A stretch of DNA of 64,000 bases, taken from positions 186,001 through 250,000 of the forward strand of contig NZ_JABMJG010000003.1 in assembly GCF_013376045.1 (NCBI RefSeq), in the 5' to 3' direction. This document shows positions 63,851-64,000 of this stretch, one piece after another. Numbering within the stretch: the first letter of the stretch is position 1; each line of letters begins with the position of its first letter. The notes below the pieces were generated by a model that saw nothing but the letters and a program-made list of their open reading frames with translations, was not told the DNA's origin and did not search any database. The translations under genes were made by a program, and so were the position numbers. This stretch comes from Variovorax sp. SG517. GTDB lineage: Bacteria > Pseudomonadota > Gammaproteobacteria > Burkholderiales > Burkholderiaceae_C.

Positions 63851-64000
63851 TCAGCGGAAATGGCAGGCGACCAGGTGGCTTCCGGTCGCGGACGACGAAG
63901 GCCGCTCGCTCAGCTCCGGCGCCTTCTCCTTGCACACGGCCTGCGCCATCGGGCAGCGGGTGTGGAAGCGGCAGCCCGAGGGCGGATTGGCCGGGCTCGG
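63851..64000 (-). CDS. Oligopeptide/dipeptide ABC transporter ATPase, C-terminal end (start outside window)
   Basis: The last 49 codons are visible: a proline start ([20 protein letters not shown]), then [10 protein letters not shown] and ACHFR. The pattern NPPSGCxFHTRCPxAxxxC is the C-terminal oligo_HPY region of DppD/DppF-type ATPases, where the cysteines bind a [4Fe-4S] cluster. It supports peptide import as the partner of the deacylase gene. Confidence 0.85.
   Translation of the reverse strand, partial: PSPANPPSGCRFHTRCPMAQAVCKEKAPELSERPSSSATGSHLVACHFR

Overview
The window is high-GC DNA, about 67 % by eye, with densely packed genes and ATGA/TTGA stop-start overlaps. The gene content (a CobD/CbiB-family protein next to hisC; M48 protease, pterin dehydratase and rsgA beside orn; a BPSS1780-family membrane protein beside thrB and polA) and the protein sequences suggest a betaproteobacterium of the Comamonadaceae, most likely Variovorax. 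That assignment rests on recognised families and synteny, not on a search.

Layout. 1-8 kb is housekeeping: the end of a cobD/cbiB-like gene, hisC, rsgA, a pterin-4a-carbinolamine dehydratase, an M48 protease, orn and an RGG-tailed DEAD-box helicase with a structured leader. 8.2-11.95 kb is a four-gene operon of opine-dehydrogenase-like, 3-hydroxyacyl-CoA-dehydrogenase-like, alpha/beta-hydrolase and quinone-oxidoreductase genes. 11.97-37.98 kb is a large catabolic island bounded by two MarR regulators. 38-41.3 kb has an XRE regulator facing a promoter and possible structured RNA, then tRNA-Arg, tRNA-His, an HNH protein, small hypothetical genes and tRNA-Lys. 42.2-43.6 kb is a decayed prophage: an integrase fragment, a 3' half of tRNA-Leu, a holin-like gene, a small zinc-ribbon protein and a tape-measure fragment. 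A lower-GC trypsin-like protease and tRNA-Ala follow. 44.6-54.5 kb holds an alpha/beta hydrolase, guaC, uvrD, a membrane protein, thrB and polA. 54.6-64 kb is rich in D-amino-acid and peptide functions: an M20 peptidase, LysR, a DadA-like enzyme, an amino-acid binding protein, an Asp/Glu racemase and an N-acyl-D-amino-acid deacylase, together with a dienelactone hydrolase and a ZIP transporter.

The central system looks like the Variovorax auxin (indole-3-acetic acid, IAA) degradation locus, called iad in the literature as I recall it. The genes fit one route. A Rieske dioxygenase and its reductase turn IAA into dioxindole-3-acetate. An AMP-forming ligase makes the CoA thioester. A thiolase-fold protein without its nucleophilic cysteine, with a DUF35 partner fused to a degenerate SDR, could split this by retro-aldol cleavage into isatin and acetyl-CoA. 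A cyclase-family isatin hydrolase opens isatin to isatinate, a 2-oxoacid. An indolepyruvate:ferredoxin-oxidoreductase-like pair could decarboxylate isatinate to anthraniloyl-CoA, and a hotdog thioesterase could release anthranilate. A branched-chain-type ABC transporter with three binding proteins would import the substrate. Near-perfect palindromes in front of both MarR-linked promoters are candidate operators. The family assignments are read from the sequence; the retro-aldol, oxidoreductase and thioesterase steps are inference.
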